Assembly (NCBI GenBank): GCA_963822575.1 | Contig: CAWGHZ010000006.1 | Coordinates: 186,001-250,000, forward strand | Length of the DNA: 64,000 nucleotides | Direction of reading: 5' to 3' | DNA from: CAWGHZ01 sp963822575 | GTDB lineage: Bacteria > Pseudomonadota > Alphaproteobacteria > MPNO01 > DASWLB01 | Shown: in pieces, positions 49,068 to 58,272 of the stretch | Position numbering within the stretch: the stretch's first letter is position 1 | How the letters are laid out: each line of letters opens with the position of its first letter | The notes under the pieces: model-generated | The model's database searches: none | What the model was told of the DNA's origin: nothing | What the model saw: only the letters and a program-made list of their open reading frames with translations | Position numbers and translations under genes: made by a program

Positions 49068-50168
49068 ATGGGCACGATCGCCGAGGAACGAAGCGCCCGC
49101 CTGAGGGCGGCGATGGCCGAGCAAGGCACCGACGCGCTGGTCGTGTTCGGCAATGCCTGGCAGGCGGACTATCTGCGCTACGCGACCGACTTCGCGGCGG
49201 TCGAGGGCGACGCGCTGGCAGTGGTCACGCCCTCGGAGACGCGGCTCTTCGTCGAATTGCCCGCCGAGGCCGAGCGTGCGGCGCTCGCTTGCCCCGACAT
49301 CGCCGCCGAGGCGTCCGACGACATCGTCGGCGCCGCGCGCGCCTACCTGAAGCGGTTGGGCAATCGTTCGGTCGCCTCCGCCCCCGCGACCATCGTGCCG
49401 TTCGGCCTTTCCCAGCCCGACGACGCGACGCGCATCGACGATGCCACCGCGATGGTCGACCGGCTGCTGATCGCCAAGCTGCCGTCGGAGATCGACGCCA
49501 TCGCGCGCGCGGCGGCGCTGGCCGACCGCGGCTACCGCGCGTTCATGGAGGCGGCCCGGCCCGGTCGGCGCGAGTACGAGCTGGTCGCCGACATCGAGGC
49601 CTTCTTCCGCGCCGCGGGGTGCCCCGAGAATTTCATGATCCTGGGCTCAGGCGGTGTCGAGGTGCGCGGCATGCACCCGGCCGGCGAACGCGTGCTGCAA
49701 GCGGGCGACCTGGTGACCACCGAGCTCACCCCCTGCGTCGAGGGCTATTACGCCCAGCTCTGCCGCACGCTGGTTATCGGCGAGCCGTCGGCGGCGCAGA
49801 CGGACGCCTTCCAGGTCTATATCGACGCGGCCGAGGCGGGCGAGGCGGTGCTGCGCGCCGGTGTCACCGCGGCCGCGGTCGCCAAGGCGGAGAACGACGT
49901 GTTCCGCGCACGCGGGCTCGGCATCTACTGCACCAGCGAGTACACGCGCGTGCGCGGCCACGGGATGGGGCTGTTCGCCGATTCCAAGCCGCATCTCTTG
50001 GAGGACGTAGAGGTGCCGCTTCCCGAGGGCGCGACGGTGATCGTGCATCCGAACACGTACCACCCCGCGGTCGGCTACATGGTGTTCGGCGACACGCTGG
50101 TGGTGACGGCGGGCGGGTTTCGGCGCCTCTCGGCCACGCCGCGGACGCTTCTTTCGGTTCCGGCGTAG
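49068..50168 (+). CDS. M24-family (creatinase/aminopeptidase P fold) protein
   Basis: A 366-residue protein with an N-terminal creatinase-like domain (1-125) and a pita-bread M24 domain. The His loop is present (RGHGMGLFADSKPHLLEDVEVPL). The metal positions of M24 peptidases are altered: the usual D-x-G...D-x-TR stretch reads TELTPCVEGYYAQLCRT, and the next Glu position reads HPNTYHP. That resembles metal-free creatinase-type hydrolases more than aminopeptidases. ATG 49068 has a GGGGAG ribosome-binding site. The next gene, ten bases on, encodes a related protein. Confidence 0.85.
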   Translation: MGTIAEERSARLRAAMAEQGTDALVVFGNAWQADYLRYATDFAAVEGDALAVVTPSETRLFVELPAEAERAALACPDIAAEASDDIVGAARAYLKRLGNRSVASAPATIVPFGLSQPDDATRIDDATAMVDRLLIAKLPSEIDAIARAAALADRGYRAFMEAARPGRREYELVADIEAFFRAAGCPENFMILGSGGVEVRGMHPAGERVLQAGDLVTTELTPCVEGYYAQLCRTLVIGEPSAAQTDAFQVYIDAAEAGEAVLRAGVTAAAVAKAENDVFRARGLGIYCTSEYTRVRGHGMGLFADSKPHLLEDVEVPLPEGATVIVHPNTYHPAVGYMVFGDTLVVTAGGFRRLSATPRTLLSVPA

Positions 50169-50178
50169 GGCGGCGGCG

Positions 50179-51195
50179 ATGCGACGGGGACTTCTGAGCT
50201 GGAACCGGGACGAGGTGCCGGTCGCGGTGCTCGAGGCGCGGCTCGGCCGGCTGCGCGCGCGGATGGCCGAGGACGGCATCGACGCGATGCTGATCTACAC
50301 CAACTTCCCGCGCCCGGCGGCGGTGTCGTTCCTGACCCATTTCGTGCCCTACTGGTCGCAGGCGGCGCTCGTGGTGTTCCCGGACGGGCCGACGATCCTG
50401 GTGTCGGCCCTGTCGAAGCGCGTGTCGGGCTGGGTTCAGGAGACCGGCCATATCGGCGAGATCGTCTCGACCGGCGACATCGGCGCGGGGGCGGCGAAGC
50501 TGATGGCCGCGCGCTCCGCGAAGCGCATCGGCGTGATGGAGCTCGCGAAGCTGCCCGGCGGGATCGGGCGGCCCTTCGCAGCCGGGCTTGCCGGCGCGAA
50601 GCTGGTCGATGCGAGCGCGCTGTTCGCCGCCATCCGCCACCCGGCGGACCCCACAGAGATCGCGGTGAGCCGGCGCGCGGCCGAAATCGCCAAGGGTGCG
50701 GTCGAGGCGGCGCTCTCGGAGGACCACGCGACGGCCGATCCTCTGATCGCCGCCACAGAAAGCGCCGCGCGGCTCGCCGCCGCCGAGGAGGTGATCGTGA
50801 ACGTCGCGCCCGACCTCATCGGCGACGCGCGGCTCGCGCGGATCGAGGGCGACGCGGCGCTGGCCGACCGCTTCGCGGTGCGCGCGTCGATCGCCTACAA
50901 GGGCGCCTGGGTGCGCCTCGTCCGCACCGTCGACCGGACGGGCGCGGGCGCGGCAGCCGATGCCGCAGCGGCGCAGGCGATCGTCGGCGGTGCACCGCCC
51001 GCCGGTGTGCGGCTGGTCGCACGCAACGCCGAGGCGCAGATCGGCTCCGCGCCGCTCAGCCCCGTCGCGACGCCACCGGCCGGGTCGGTGGCGAGCGTGG
51101 CCGTCCGGCTCGCCGACGCGACCGGCCCCTGGCTCGCCGGGTTCCCGGTGCTGGTGCCGACGGCGCCGGGGGCCGCGCCCGAGCCCCTGGCCTGA
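50179..51195 (+). CDS. Divergent M24-family-like protein
   Basis: A 338-residue relative of the preceding gene product. The N-terminal creatinase-type domain is clear (VLEARLGRLRARMAEDGIDAMLIYTNFPRPAAVSFLTHFVPYW, then RIGVMELAKLPGGIGRPF). The helical start of the pita-bread domain follows (IRHPADPTEIAVSRRAAEIAKGAVEAAL). The C-terminal half is Ala-rich and shows none of the M24 metal or His motifs. It may be a non-catalytic subunit of a heteromer with the upstream protein. It converges on the ABC receptor gene with a nine-base gap. Confidence 0.75.
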   Translation: MRRGLLSWNRDEVPVAVLEARLGRLRARMAEDGIDAMLIYTNFPRPAAVSFLTHFVPYWSQAALVVFPDGPTILVSALSKRVSGWVQETGHIGEIVSTGDIGAGAAKLMAARSAKRIGVMELAKLPGGIGRPFAAGLAGAKLVDASALFAAIRHPADPTEIAVSRRAAEIAKGAVEAALSEDHATADPLIAATESAARLAAAEEVIVNVAPDLIGDARLARIEGDAALADRFAVRASIAYKGAWVRLVRTVDRTGAGAAADAAAAQAIVGGAPPAGVRLVARNAEAQIGSAPLSPVATPPAGSVASVAVRLADATGPWLAGFPVLVPTAPGAAPEPLA

Positions 51196-51204
51196 TCCCG
51201 GTCG

Positions 51205-52176
51205 CTACATCTTCGCCTTCGGCAGGAAGGCGGTGGTGAACATCTGGTCGTCGCGGGGCGCGGTCTTGAGCACGCCCATCTGCAGGAACGACTGGCGCAG
51301 CACCTCGATGGCCTTGGGGTCGAACCGCCCGTCGCGCGACATGACCGGCATCTCGTCGTCGTAGGTTTCGTCGGCGACGTGCTGGGAGCGCTTGAGCACC
51401 TTGACGGCAATGGCGCTGGTCTTCGCCTTGTTGTGCGCCATGAAGTCGATCACGTCGAACCAGCCGGCGACGAAGCGGCGCACCATGTCCGGCTTGTTCT
51501 GGATGAGGTCGTCGCGCGCCACGATGACCTGAGTCACGAATTCGGGCACCGCGTCGCCGCAATTGTAGACGAGCCGCAGGGCCTTCTTTTCCTGCAGCCC
51601 GAGGATGACGTCGGTGGCCATCACCATGGCGTCGATCTGGTGGGTCTTGATGGCGGCGAGCCGGCCCTGCAGCCCGCCGAGCGCGACGGTCTTGATGCCG
51701 TGCGGTCCCCAGCCTTGCGCCGCCGCCGTCTGCTTGGCGAGCCAGTCCGAGAGCGAGCCGATATTGGAGACGCCGAAGATCTTCCCCTTGAGCCCGGCGA
51801 TGGCATGGATCGGCGAGTTGTAGCCCACCGCGACCGCCAGGTTGCGCGGCGGGCCGTTGATCGCCGCGACCGCCTTGTCCATGGCGCCCTTGGCCGAGAA
51901 CGCCATGCCGGACCCGCCGGCCACCGCGAAATCGATGGCGTGCGAGATCAGGGCCTGCTGAATCTTGGCGTCGCCGTGGAACGACTCGATCTTGACGCTG
52001 TCGAACCCGTGCTTCTTCCAGATGCCGGTCTCGACCCCGATGTCGAGCGGCAGGAACGCCCAGACGAAGGGCTGGGCCTTGCCGACCACGATGGAGTTGC
52101 CGGCTTTGGCGGAGATCGGCAGGATGGCGAGCGCAGCGGCGAGGGCCGCGGCGCATCGGGCAAGCTTCACGGACAT
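51205..52176 (-). CDS. Orphan ABC-type solute-binding protein (NMT1/SsuA-like)
   Basis: A 323-residue periplasmic receptor of the nitrate/sulfonate/taurine-type (NMT1-like) group. A signal peptide (SVKLARCAAALAAALAILPISAKA) is followed by WAFLPLDIGVETGIWKKHGFDSVKIESFHGDAKIQQALISHAIDFAVAGGSG, the family N-lobe. The later segment VRRFVAGWFDVIDFMAHNK is also typical. Start ATG 52176 follows GGGAGGGAG. No permease or ATPase gene is adjacent, so it must use components encoded elsewhere. Confidence 0.9.
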   Translation of the reverse strand: MSVKLARCAAALAAALAILPISAKAGNSIVVGKAQPFVWAFLPLDIGVETGIWKKHGFDSVKIESFHGDAKIQQALISHAIDFAVAGGSGMAFSAKGAMDKAVAAINGPPRNLAVAVGYNSPIHAIAGLKGKIFGVSNIGSLSDWLAKQTAAAQGWGPHGIKTVALGGLQGRLAAIKTHQIDAMVMATDVILGLQEKKALRLVYNCGDAVPEFVTQVIVARDDLIQNKPDMVRRFVAGWFDVIDFMAHNKAKTSAIAVKVLKRSQHVADETYDDEMPVMSRDGRFDPKAIEVLRQSFLQMGVLKTAPRDDQMFTTAFLPKAKM

Positions 52177-52445
52177 GTCTCCCTCCCCTTGGGCCAGGGA
52201 ACCGCCGCCGGGCGGACCGGCCGTTGCGCGCCCAATATACGGCCCGCCGGCCGGCCGCCACAGGGGCGTTTGACCGGTGAGTTGGGACAATCGGTTCGAT
52301 ATATGGAAAATAGCGCCGAATGGGATTAAGTGTTAGCGGTCGTCGGCGCGCCCGATTGGAATGGTGGCGGGCGGAAGGGCCGCAACAACGAAAGCCTGAC
52401 GGGGCGATACGGGCCCTGGTCGGGGGGGCTACGAGGAAACCGTCC

Positions 52446-53279
52446 TTGAGCGAAGACACCGGGTTTTCGGTTCGGTTCTGGGGTGTGCGTGGCAGCATCC
52501 CGGCGCCCGGCGCCAGCACCGCCCGGTACGGCGGCAACACATCGTGCGTCGAGATACGGTGCGGGTCGCATTTGCTGATCTTCGACGCGGGCTCGGGCAT
52601 CCGCGAGCTGGGCATCGCACTCGAGGCGGGCGGGCCGGTCGAGGCCGATCTGTTCCTGAGCCATACCCATTACGACCATCTGGTCGGGCTGCCCTTTTTC
52701 GGCTCGGTCTTCAACCCGCGCAACTCGTTCCGCGTGTGGGCCGGCCACCTGAAGCCCGAACGCACCGTCGAGTTGGTCCTGCGCGGCTTCATGACCGATC
52801 CGCTGTTCCCGGTGCCGCTCGACATCTTCAACGCCCACATCGACTTCCACGACTTCATCGCCGGCGACACGCTGCAGCCGCACCCGAGCATCACGGTGCG
52901 CACGACGGCGCTCAACCACCCCAACCGCGCGACCGGATATCGTGTCGAATACGGCGGCAAGGCGGCATGCTACATAACCGACACCGAGCACGTGATCGGC
53001 GCGCCCGACCGCAACATCCTGGGGCTGATCGAGGGCGCCGACCTGATGATCTACGATTCCTCCTACACCGATGCCGAGTTCCCCAACTTCATCGGCTGGG
53101 GTCATTCGACCTGGGAGGAGGCCTGCCGGCTGGCCCGCGCCGCCCACGTCAAGCGGGTGGCGATTTTCCATCACGAGCCGTCGCGCGACGACGACGTGCT
53201 GGACCAGATCGGCGAATTGGCCGCCCGCATGTTCCCGGGCGCCTTCGTGGCGCGCGAGGGCGAGACGCTGTCGCTTTGA
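52446..53279 (+). CDS. Metallo-beta-lactamase-fold hydrolase
   Basis: A 277-residue MBL-fold metalloenzyme. It begins FSVRFWGVRGSIPAPG, which with RYGGNTSCVEI is typical of a phosphodiesterase-like bacterial group. Metal ligands are in SHTHYDHLVGLP, LNHPN and ITDTEHVIG, with a late IFHHEP. I start at TTG 52446, preceded by GAGG at good distance; an in-frame ATG at 52320 would add a poorly conserved 42-residue extension. The methyltransferase gene overlaps its stop (TTGA). Confidence 0.88.
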   Translation: MSEDTGFSVRFWGVRGSIPAPGASTARYGGNTSCVEIRCGSHLLIFDAGSGIRELGIALEAGGPVEADLFLSHTHYDHLVGLPFFGSVFNPRNSFRVWAGHLKPERTVELVLRGFMTDPLFPVPLDIFNAHIDFHDFIAGDTLQPHPSITVRTTALNHPNRATGYRVEYGGKAACYITDTEHVIGAPDRNILGLIEGADLMIYDSSYTDAEFPNFIGWGHSTWEEACRLARAAHVKRVAIFHHEPSRDDDVLDQIGELAARMFPGAFVAREGETLSL

Positions 53280-54154
53280 CGGGTTTCCGGGGCCGGAAGC
53301 GTACCCTCGCCCTCGGGCTTCCGACCCTGCTGGGGCTCGCGCCGCGCGGCTTCTTCATCCCGCACCGCTACGCGGCCGAAGCGGCACAGCCCGCGGCGCG
53401 CGGCCCCTATCGCGAGATCGAGCACATCTTCGCGGCGCGCGGGGCGGAGTTCCGCGAGGTGATCGCGGGGCTCGACAAGCTCGCCCCTGCCTACCAGGCG
53501 ATCGCCGCGGCGGAGACGACGGGCGGGGGGCCGCGCGCCCCGCGCTTCGGCCAGGGCTGGTTCCCGCGCCTCGACGCGGCCGTCGCCTACGCCATGGTGC
53601 GCTGGCTCCAGCCCAAGCGCATCGTCGAGGTCGGGGCCGGCCATTCGACGCGGTTCCTGGCCCGCGCCGCCGTCGACGGCCAGCTTGACCTCCGCATCAC
53701 CACAATCGATCCCGAGCCGCGCGCCGCGCTCTACGAGCTCGATTTCGAGTTCGTCCGCCAGCCGGTGCAGCGCGCCAACCGCGCTCTGTTCGCCGCGCTG
53801 GCGCCGGGCGACATGCTGTTCGTCGATTCCTCGCACGTCTGCATGCCCGGCACCGACGTCGACGTGATCCTCAACCGCATCTGGCCGGCCCTGCCCAAGG
53901 GCGCCATCGTGCACTTCCACGACGTGTTCCTGCCCGACGACTATCCGGCCGACTGGGCGTGGCGCGGCTACAACGAGCAGCTCGCAATTGCGCCGTTGAT
54001 CGCGTCGGGCGCGGCCGAGCTCCTGTTCGCGTCGCACTACACGGCGACGCGCATGGCCGACGCGCTGGCCGAGACGATCGTCGCGCGCCTGCCCGCCTTC
54101 CCGGGCGCGCTCGACGCCAGCCTGTGGGTGCGGAAGACGACGCCTGCGGTTTAG
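53276..54154 (+). CDS. Class I SAM-dependent methyltransferase
   Basis: A 292-residue methyltransferase. The SAM-binding glycine loop is IVEVGAGHSTRFLARAA, the acidic residue ending strand 2 lies in ITTIDPEP, and MLFVDSSHVCMPGTDVD plus VHFHDVFLPDDYPADW match the Methyltransf_24 group that often acts on sugars or lipids. TTG 53276 overlaps the upstream stop as TTGA, so the two genes are coupled; the first 20 codons are poorly conserved. The 3' end overlaps the convergent ABC permease gene by four bases. Confidence 0.85.
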   Translation: MTGFRGRKRTLALGLPTLLGLAPRGFFIPHRYAAEAAQPAARGPYREIEHIFAARGAEFREVIAGLDKLAPAYQAIAAAETTGGGPRAPRFGQGWFPRLDAAVAYAMVRWLQPKRIVEVGAGHSTRFLARAAVDGQLDLRITTIDPEPRAALYELDFEFVRQPVQRANRALFAALAPGDMLFVDSSHVCMPGTDVDVILNRIWPALPKGAIVHFHDVFLPDDYPADWAWRGYNEQLAIAPLIASGAAELLFASHYTATRMADALAETIVARLPAFPGALDASLWVRKTTPAV

Positions 54155-55314
54155 CTATACGGATCGGCCGCGTCGCGCAGCCCGTCGCCGAAGAAGTTGA
54201 AGGCCAGCACCACCACGATCACCGGCACCACCGGCATCATCAGCCAGGGGTAGAGGGCGACGACGTTGATGTTCTGCGCCTCGTTCAGGAGCACGCCCCA
54301 GCTCGTGATCGGCGGGCGCAGACCGAGGCCGAGATAGGAAAGCGCCGTCTCGCCAAGGATCATGTTGGGGATCGAAAGCGTCGCCGAGGCGATCAAATGG
54401 CTCATGAAGGCCGGCAGCATGTGGCGGCCGATGATGCGCCGCGGCTTCGCACCCATCAGCTTGGCGGCGGCGACGTAATCCTCCTCGCGGATGGCGAGGA
54501 GCTTGGAGCGCACGGCACGGGCGAGGCCCGGCCAGTCGAGGAAGCCCAGGATCAGCGTGATCCCGAAATAGACCAGGAGCGGCGACCAGGTCACCGGCAG
54601 GGCGGCGGAGAGCGCGAGCCACAGCGGGATCTCGGGGAACGAGCGCAGCACCTCGATCGCGCGCTGCGAGACGAGATCGACCCAGCCGCCGTAATAGCCG
54701 GCGAGCCCGCCGATCAGGAGCCCCATGCAGAAGCTGATGGTGATGCCGACGAGCCCGACGGTGAGCGAGATGCGCGTGCCCAGGACGATGCGCGACAGCA
54801 TGTCCCGCCCCAGCCGGTCGGTGCCGAGCAGGAACAGCGTGCCGCCCTTCGCCGGGCACATCACGTGGACGTCCGCCGTGACCAGCCCCCAGAACTTGTA
54901 CGGATCGCCGCGACAGAAGAAGCGGATCGGCTCCACCGTCGCGTTCGCCGTGTACTCGCGCCGGAGGTTGGTCATGTTGAGCTTGTAGTCCAGCCCGTAG
55001 ACGTAGGGCCCGACGAAATCCCCATCGTGGAACAGATGGATGGTCTGCGGCGGGGCGTAGATGAAATCGGTGTTGCGCGTGTGCAAATCGTAGGGCGCGA
55101 GGATCTCGCTCACCAGGATCGAGAGATACATCAGCCCGATGATCGCGCCCGAGATGACGGCGAGGCGGTGGCGCCGGAGCCGCCACCACATCATCCGCCA
55201 CTGCGAGGCCATGTAGACCCGCTCCTGCTCCGGCGTCAGCGCGGCCTCGGCCGATACGTCGAACGGCGCAGTGGAGACGAAATGCTCCAGCCGGTCCCGG
55301 GTCGGCGCGCTCAT
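54151..55314 (-). CDS. Dipeptide/oligopeptide-type ABC permease, DppC/YejE-like
   Basis: A 387-residue inner-membrane permease. One N-terminal membrane segment is followed by a large periplasmic insertion (about 70-165), as in YejE-like permeases, then the binding-protein-dependent transport domain with the EAA loop LLAIREEDYVAAAKLMGAKPRRIIGRHMLP. GTDRLGRDMLSRIVLGTRISLTVG is the OppC/DppC signature. It is the last gene of the long minus-strand operon and overlaps the DppB-like gene by ATGA. Confidence 0.94.
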   Translation of the reverse strand: MSAPTRDRLEHFVSTAPFDVSAEAALTPEQERVYMASQWRMMWWRLRRHRLAVISGAIIGLMYLSILVSEILAPYDLHTRNTDFIYAPPQTIHLFHDGDFVGPYVYGLDYKLNMTNLRREYTANATVEPIRFFCRGDPYKFWGLVTADVHVMCPAKGGTLFLLGTDRLGRDMLSRIVLGTRISLTVGLVGITISFCMGLLIGGLAGYYGGWVDLVSQRAIEVLRSFPEIPLWLALSAALPVTWSPLLVYFGITLILGFLDWPGLARAVRSKLLAIREEDYVAAAKLMGAKPRRIIGRHMLPAFMSHLIASATLSIPNMILGETALSYLGLGLRPPITSWGVLLNEAQNINVVALYPWLMMPVVPVIVVVLAFNFFGDGLRDAADPYS

Positions 55315-56306
55315 CGCGTGCCCCCGCCGAAGCGGATGCGCGGGTCGAGCGCGGCCAGCGCCAGGTCGGAGACGAACACGCCGATGACGGTGAGCGTCGC
55401 CACGAACATCAGGAACGAGCCGGCGAGATACATGTCTTGGCTTTTCAGCGCGGCGACCAGCATCGGCCCGGTCGTGGGCAGCGAGAGCACGACCGAGACG
55501 ATCGCCGAGCCCGAGATCACCGCCGGCAGCAGATTGCCGATGTCGGCGATGAACGGGTTGAGCGACATGCGCAGCGGGTATTTCACCAGCAGCCGGAAGG
55601 GCGCGAGGCCCTTGGCGCGGCCGGTGATGACGTACTGCTTCTGCAGCTCGTCGAGCAGGTTGGCGCGCAGCCGGCGAATCATCGCGGCGGTGCCCGACGT
55701 CCCGATCACGATCACCGGGATCCAGAGATGGGCGAGGATCGAGCCCACCTTGGCGAAGCTCCAGGGCTGGTTGACGAAATGCGGGTCCATCAGCCCGCCG
55801 ACGGAGGTGCCGAACCAGACCTGAGCGAGGTAGAGCAGCACCAGGGCGAGCAGGAAGTTGGGCGTGGCGAGGCCCAGGAATCCCAGGAAGGTGAGGCCGT
55901 AATCGCCCCAGCTATATTGGTGCGTCGCCGAATAGACTCCGATGGGAAACGACACCAGCCAGGTGAACAATATCGTCGAGAACGACACGATGAAGGTGAG
56001 CCACAGCCGGTCGCCCACCACGCGCGAGACCGGCAGGTTGTACTCGAACGAGTAGCCGAAATCGCCATGCAGCATGCCCGTGGCCCAGCTCGCGTACTGC
56101 TGGTACCACGGCTTGTCGAAGCCGTACTGCTCCTTCAGGAAGTCGATCTTATCCTGGCTCACCTTCTCGCCCTGGCTTTCCAGCTCGGCGACGTAGGTGG
56201 TGAGGTAGTTGCCCGGCGGAAGCTGGATGATCACGAACACCAGGAAGCTGATCGCGACCAGGGTCGGGATCATGATCAGGATGCGATGGACGATATAGCC
56301 GAACAC
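55311..56306 (-). CDS. Dipeptide/oligopeptide-type ABC permease, DppB/YejB-like
   Basis: A 331-residue permease with about six membrane helices. It shows the family N-terminus YIVHRILIMIPTLVAISFLVFVIIQLPPGNY, the EAA loop LLDELQKQYVITGRAKGLAPFRLLVKYPLR, and the C-terminal LSLPTTGPMLVAALKSQDMYLAGSFLMF. It forms the transmembrane channel with the DppC-like subunit. It starts 16 bases after the solute-binding-protein gene. Confidence 0.94.
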   Translation of the reverse strand: MFGYIVHRILIMIPTLVAISFLVFVIIQLPPGNYLTTYVAELESQGEKVSQDKIDFLKEQYGFDKPWYQQYASWATGMLHGDFGYSFEYNLPVSRVVGDRLWLTFIVSFSTILFTWLVSFPIGVYSATHQYSWGDYGLTFLGFLGLATPNFLLALVLLYLAQVWFGTSVGGLMDPHFVNQPWSFAKVGSILAHLWIPVIVIGTSGTAAMIRRLRANLLDELQKQYVITGRAKGLAPFRLLVKYPLRMSLNPFIADIGNLLPAVISGSAIVSVVLSLPTTGPMLVAALKSQDMYLAGSFLMFVATLTVIGVFVSDLALAALDPRIRFGGGTR

Positions 56307-56322
56307 GTGGCTGCCTCTCCCG

Positions 56323-58272
56323 CTAGCGCGACGCGCGGGCGGCGGCGCCGTCGGTCGCCCACCAGAACGTGTCGGGCTGATAGATGCCGAAATGCGCGCC
56401 CGGGTCCCAGTTGTAGACGCCCTCGACCGGCACGTTCTGCAGCTTGTCGTTGACCACGACGGGCTGGGGCACGGCGCCGATCAGCCCCAGCGTGAACACC
56501 TCGTCGGCGTTGATCTTGAGCATCTTGTGCCAGATTTCGGCGCGCATGGCGTGCGAGGTGGCGCCGCGCCAGTCCTGGTAGAGCTTAAGAAGCTCCTCCG
56601 CCACGGGCATGTCCGGCTTTTCGCCCGACTTGCCCTTGGTCTGGTAGTACTCGCCCCATTTCGGCCACTGGAGCTGCTGCTGGCTGGTGGGCGCCAGCTC
56701 GTCGGGCGAGGAATTGGCGGTGGGCACGCCGTTCTCCCAGCCCGACCAGACCGACATCTGCGTCCGGCCCGCGAAGATGCGGTTGCGCAGCACCTCGCGC
56801 TGCGACGGGCGGGTGTAGATCTTGATGCCGGCCTTCCGCCACGTATCGTGGATGAGCTGCAGCACGTCCGTTTCCTCGGACGATTCGCCCGAGGTCTCGA
56901 CCACGATCTCGGCCGGCCGGCCGTCGGGCAGGAGCCTGACGCCCTGGTCGTTGCGCTTGGTGAGACCGACCTCGTCGAGAAGCGCGTTCGCCCTCTTGAG
57001 GTCGAAATCGGTCCATTCCTTGCGGTATTCCGGCTTGTAGAGCGGGCTTTGCGGCAGCACCGTGTTCTGGCCCTCGATCGCGAGCCCGAAGAACACCACC
57101 TGGTTGATCTCGTGCCGGTTGGTGGCGAGCGACAGCGCGCGGCGGAAGCGCACGTCGCGGAACAGCTTGCGCCATACCGGATCGCCGATGTTGAGGTTGG
57201 GGTAAAGCACCACGTGGTCGCCCTTTGCCTCGCGCCACAGCCGCACCTGATACCCCTCGCGCTTCTCGGCCTGCTTCAGGAAGGTGTAGTTGTCGAACTG
57301 CAGATAGCGCGCCTGCAGGTCGGTTTCGCCCGCGCCCGTCTTCAGCGGCACGATCTTGGTGTCGGCGACGTTCATCACCACCCGGTCGATGTAGGGGAGC
57401 TGGTGGCCTTGGCGGTCGACCCGGAAATAATACGGATTGCGCTCGAACACGAAGCGCTGCGACGGCGGGTGGGTCTTCAGCACCCAGGGCTCGAGCGTCG
57501 GCTCGTCCGGGTTGTCGTTGCGGTACTGCTCGTCCTTGCGGTTGAGAAGCGCCGCCCAGTTGTGCCGCTTGGCCTTCTTGACCATCGCGGCCAGCTTCTT
57601 CGGGTCCTGGTACTTGACGTGGAATTGCTTCAGGTAGTGCGCCGGCTTGTAGATGTAGAGCGGCGACGGACCGGCCAGCGCCGGCAGGAAGGCCGGATTG
57701 GGCTTGGCCCATTCGTAGCGGACGGTCCACTTGTCGACGAACGTGACCTTGGCGGGCACGCCGTCGACCGTCATCTCGCGCGGCACGCCGGACGGCGAGA
57801 CCTTCTTGTTCTCCGCCATGTCCTGCCAGAAGAAGCGGAAATCGTCGGTGGTGAAGGGCGCGCCGTCCGACCACTTCACCCCCTTGCGCAGATGCAAGGT
57901 GAAGATGCGGTCGTCGATGATGTCGACGCTTTTCAGGATGTCGGGAACGATGTCGTAGTGCCGGTCGTACACGACGAGGCGCGCATAGCCGTAGACCACC
58001 ATCATGCGCGTGTCGCGCGGCTTGGCCATCAGGATGCGCAAGGTCCCGCCCGGCTTGCCGATCTCGGTGCCCGGCGCGTCGAACGTGACGACCTTGGGTT
58101 CCTCCGGCAGGCGCTGCGCGACCGGCGGCAGCTTGCCTTCGGCCACCTGCTTCGCGAAGAACGGCGTCTCGACGGGCGTGACCGCCGGGGCGGCGGTCGG
58201 CGCCTCGGCCGCGAGGGCGCGCGCGCCGAGCGCGAGGCCGAGGGCGGCCAGGATCGCGAGGCGTCGCCTCAT
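56323..58272 (-). CDS. ABC-type oligopeptide-family solute-binding protein
   Basis: A 649-residue SBP_bac_5 periplasmic receptor. A signal peptide (MRRRLAILAALGLALGARALAAEA) opens the protein. Family blocks are FTLHLRKGVKWSDGAPFTTDDFRFFW, FRRALSLATNRHEINQVVFFG, YRKEWTDFDLKRANALLDEVGL and GIYQPDTFWW at the end. Size and sequence suit the YejA-like branch that binds peptides or peptide-nucleotide and glycopeptide compounds. The start overlaps the ATPase stop (ATGA). Confidence 0.93.
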   Translation of the reverse strand: MRRRLAILAALGLALGARALAAEAPTAAPAVTPVETPFFAKQVAEGKLPPVAQRLPEEPKVVTFDAPGTEIGKPGGTLRILMAKPRDTRMMVVYGYARLVVYDRHYDIVPDILKSVDIIDDRIFTLHLRKGVKWSDGAPFTTDDFRFFWQDMAENKKVSPSGVPREMTVDGVPAKVTFVDKWTVRYEWAKPNPAFLPALAGPSPLYIYKPAHYLKQFHVKYQDPKKLAAMVKKAKRHNWAALLNRKDEQYRNDNPDEPTLEPWVLKTHPPSQRFVFERNPYYFRVDRQGHQLPYIDRVVMNVADTKIVPLKTGAGETDLQARYLQFDNYTFLKQAEKREGYQVRLWREAKGDHVVLYPNLNIGDPVWRKLFRDVRFRRALSLATNRHEINQVVFFGLAIEGQNTVLPQSPLYKPEYRKEWTDFDLKRANALLDEVGLTKRNDQGVRLLPDGRPAEIVVETSGESSEETDVLQLIHDTWRKAGIKIYTRPSQREVLRNRIFAGRTQMSVWSGWENGVPTANSSPDELAPTSQQQLQWPKWGEYYQTKGKSGEKPDMPVAEELLKLYQDWRGATSHAMRAEIWHKMLKINADEVFTLGLIGAVPQPVVVNDKLQNVPVEGVYNWDPGAHFGIYQPDTFWWATDGAAARASR

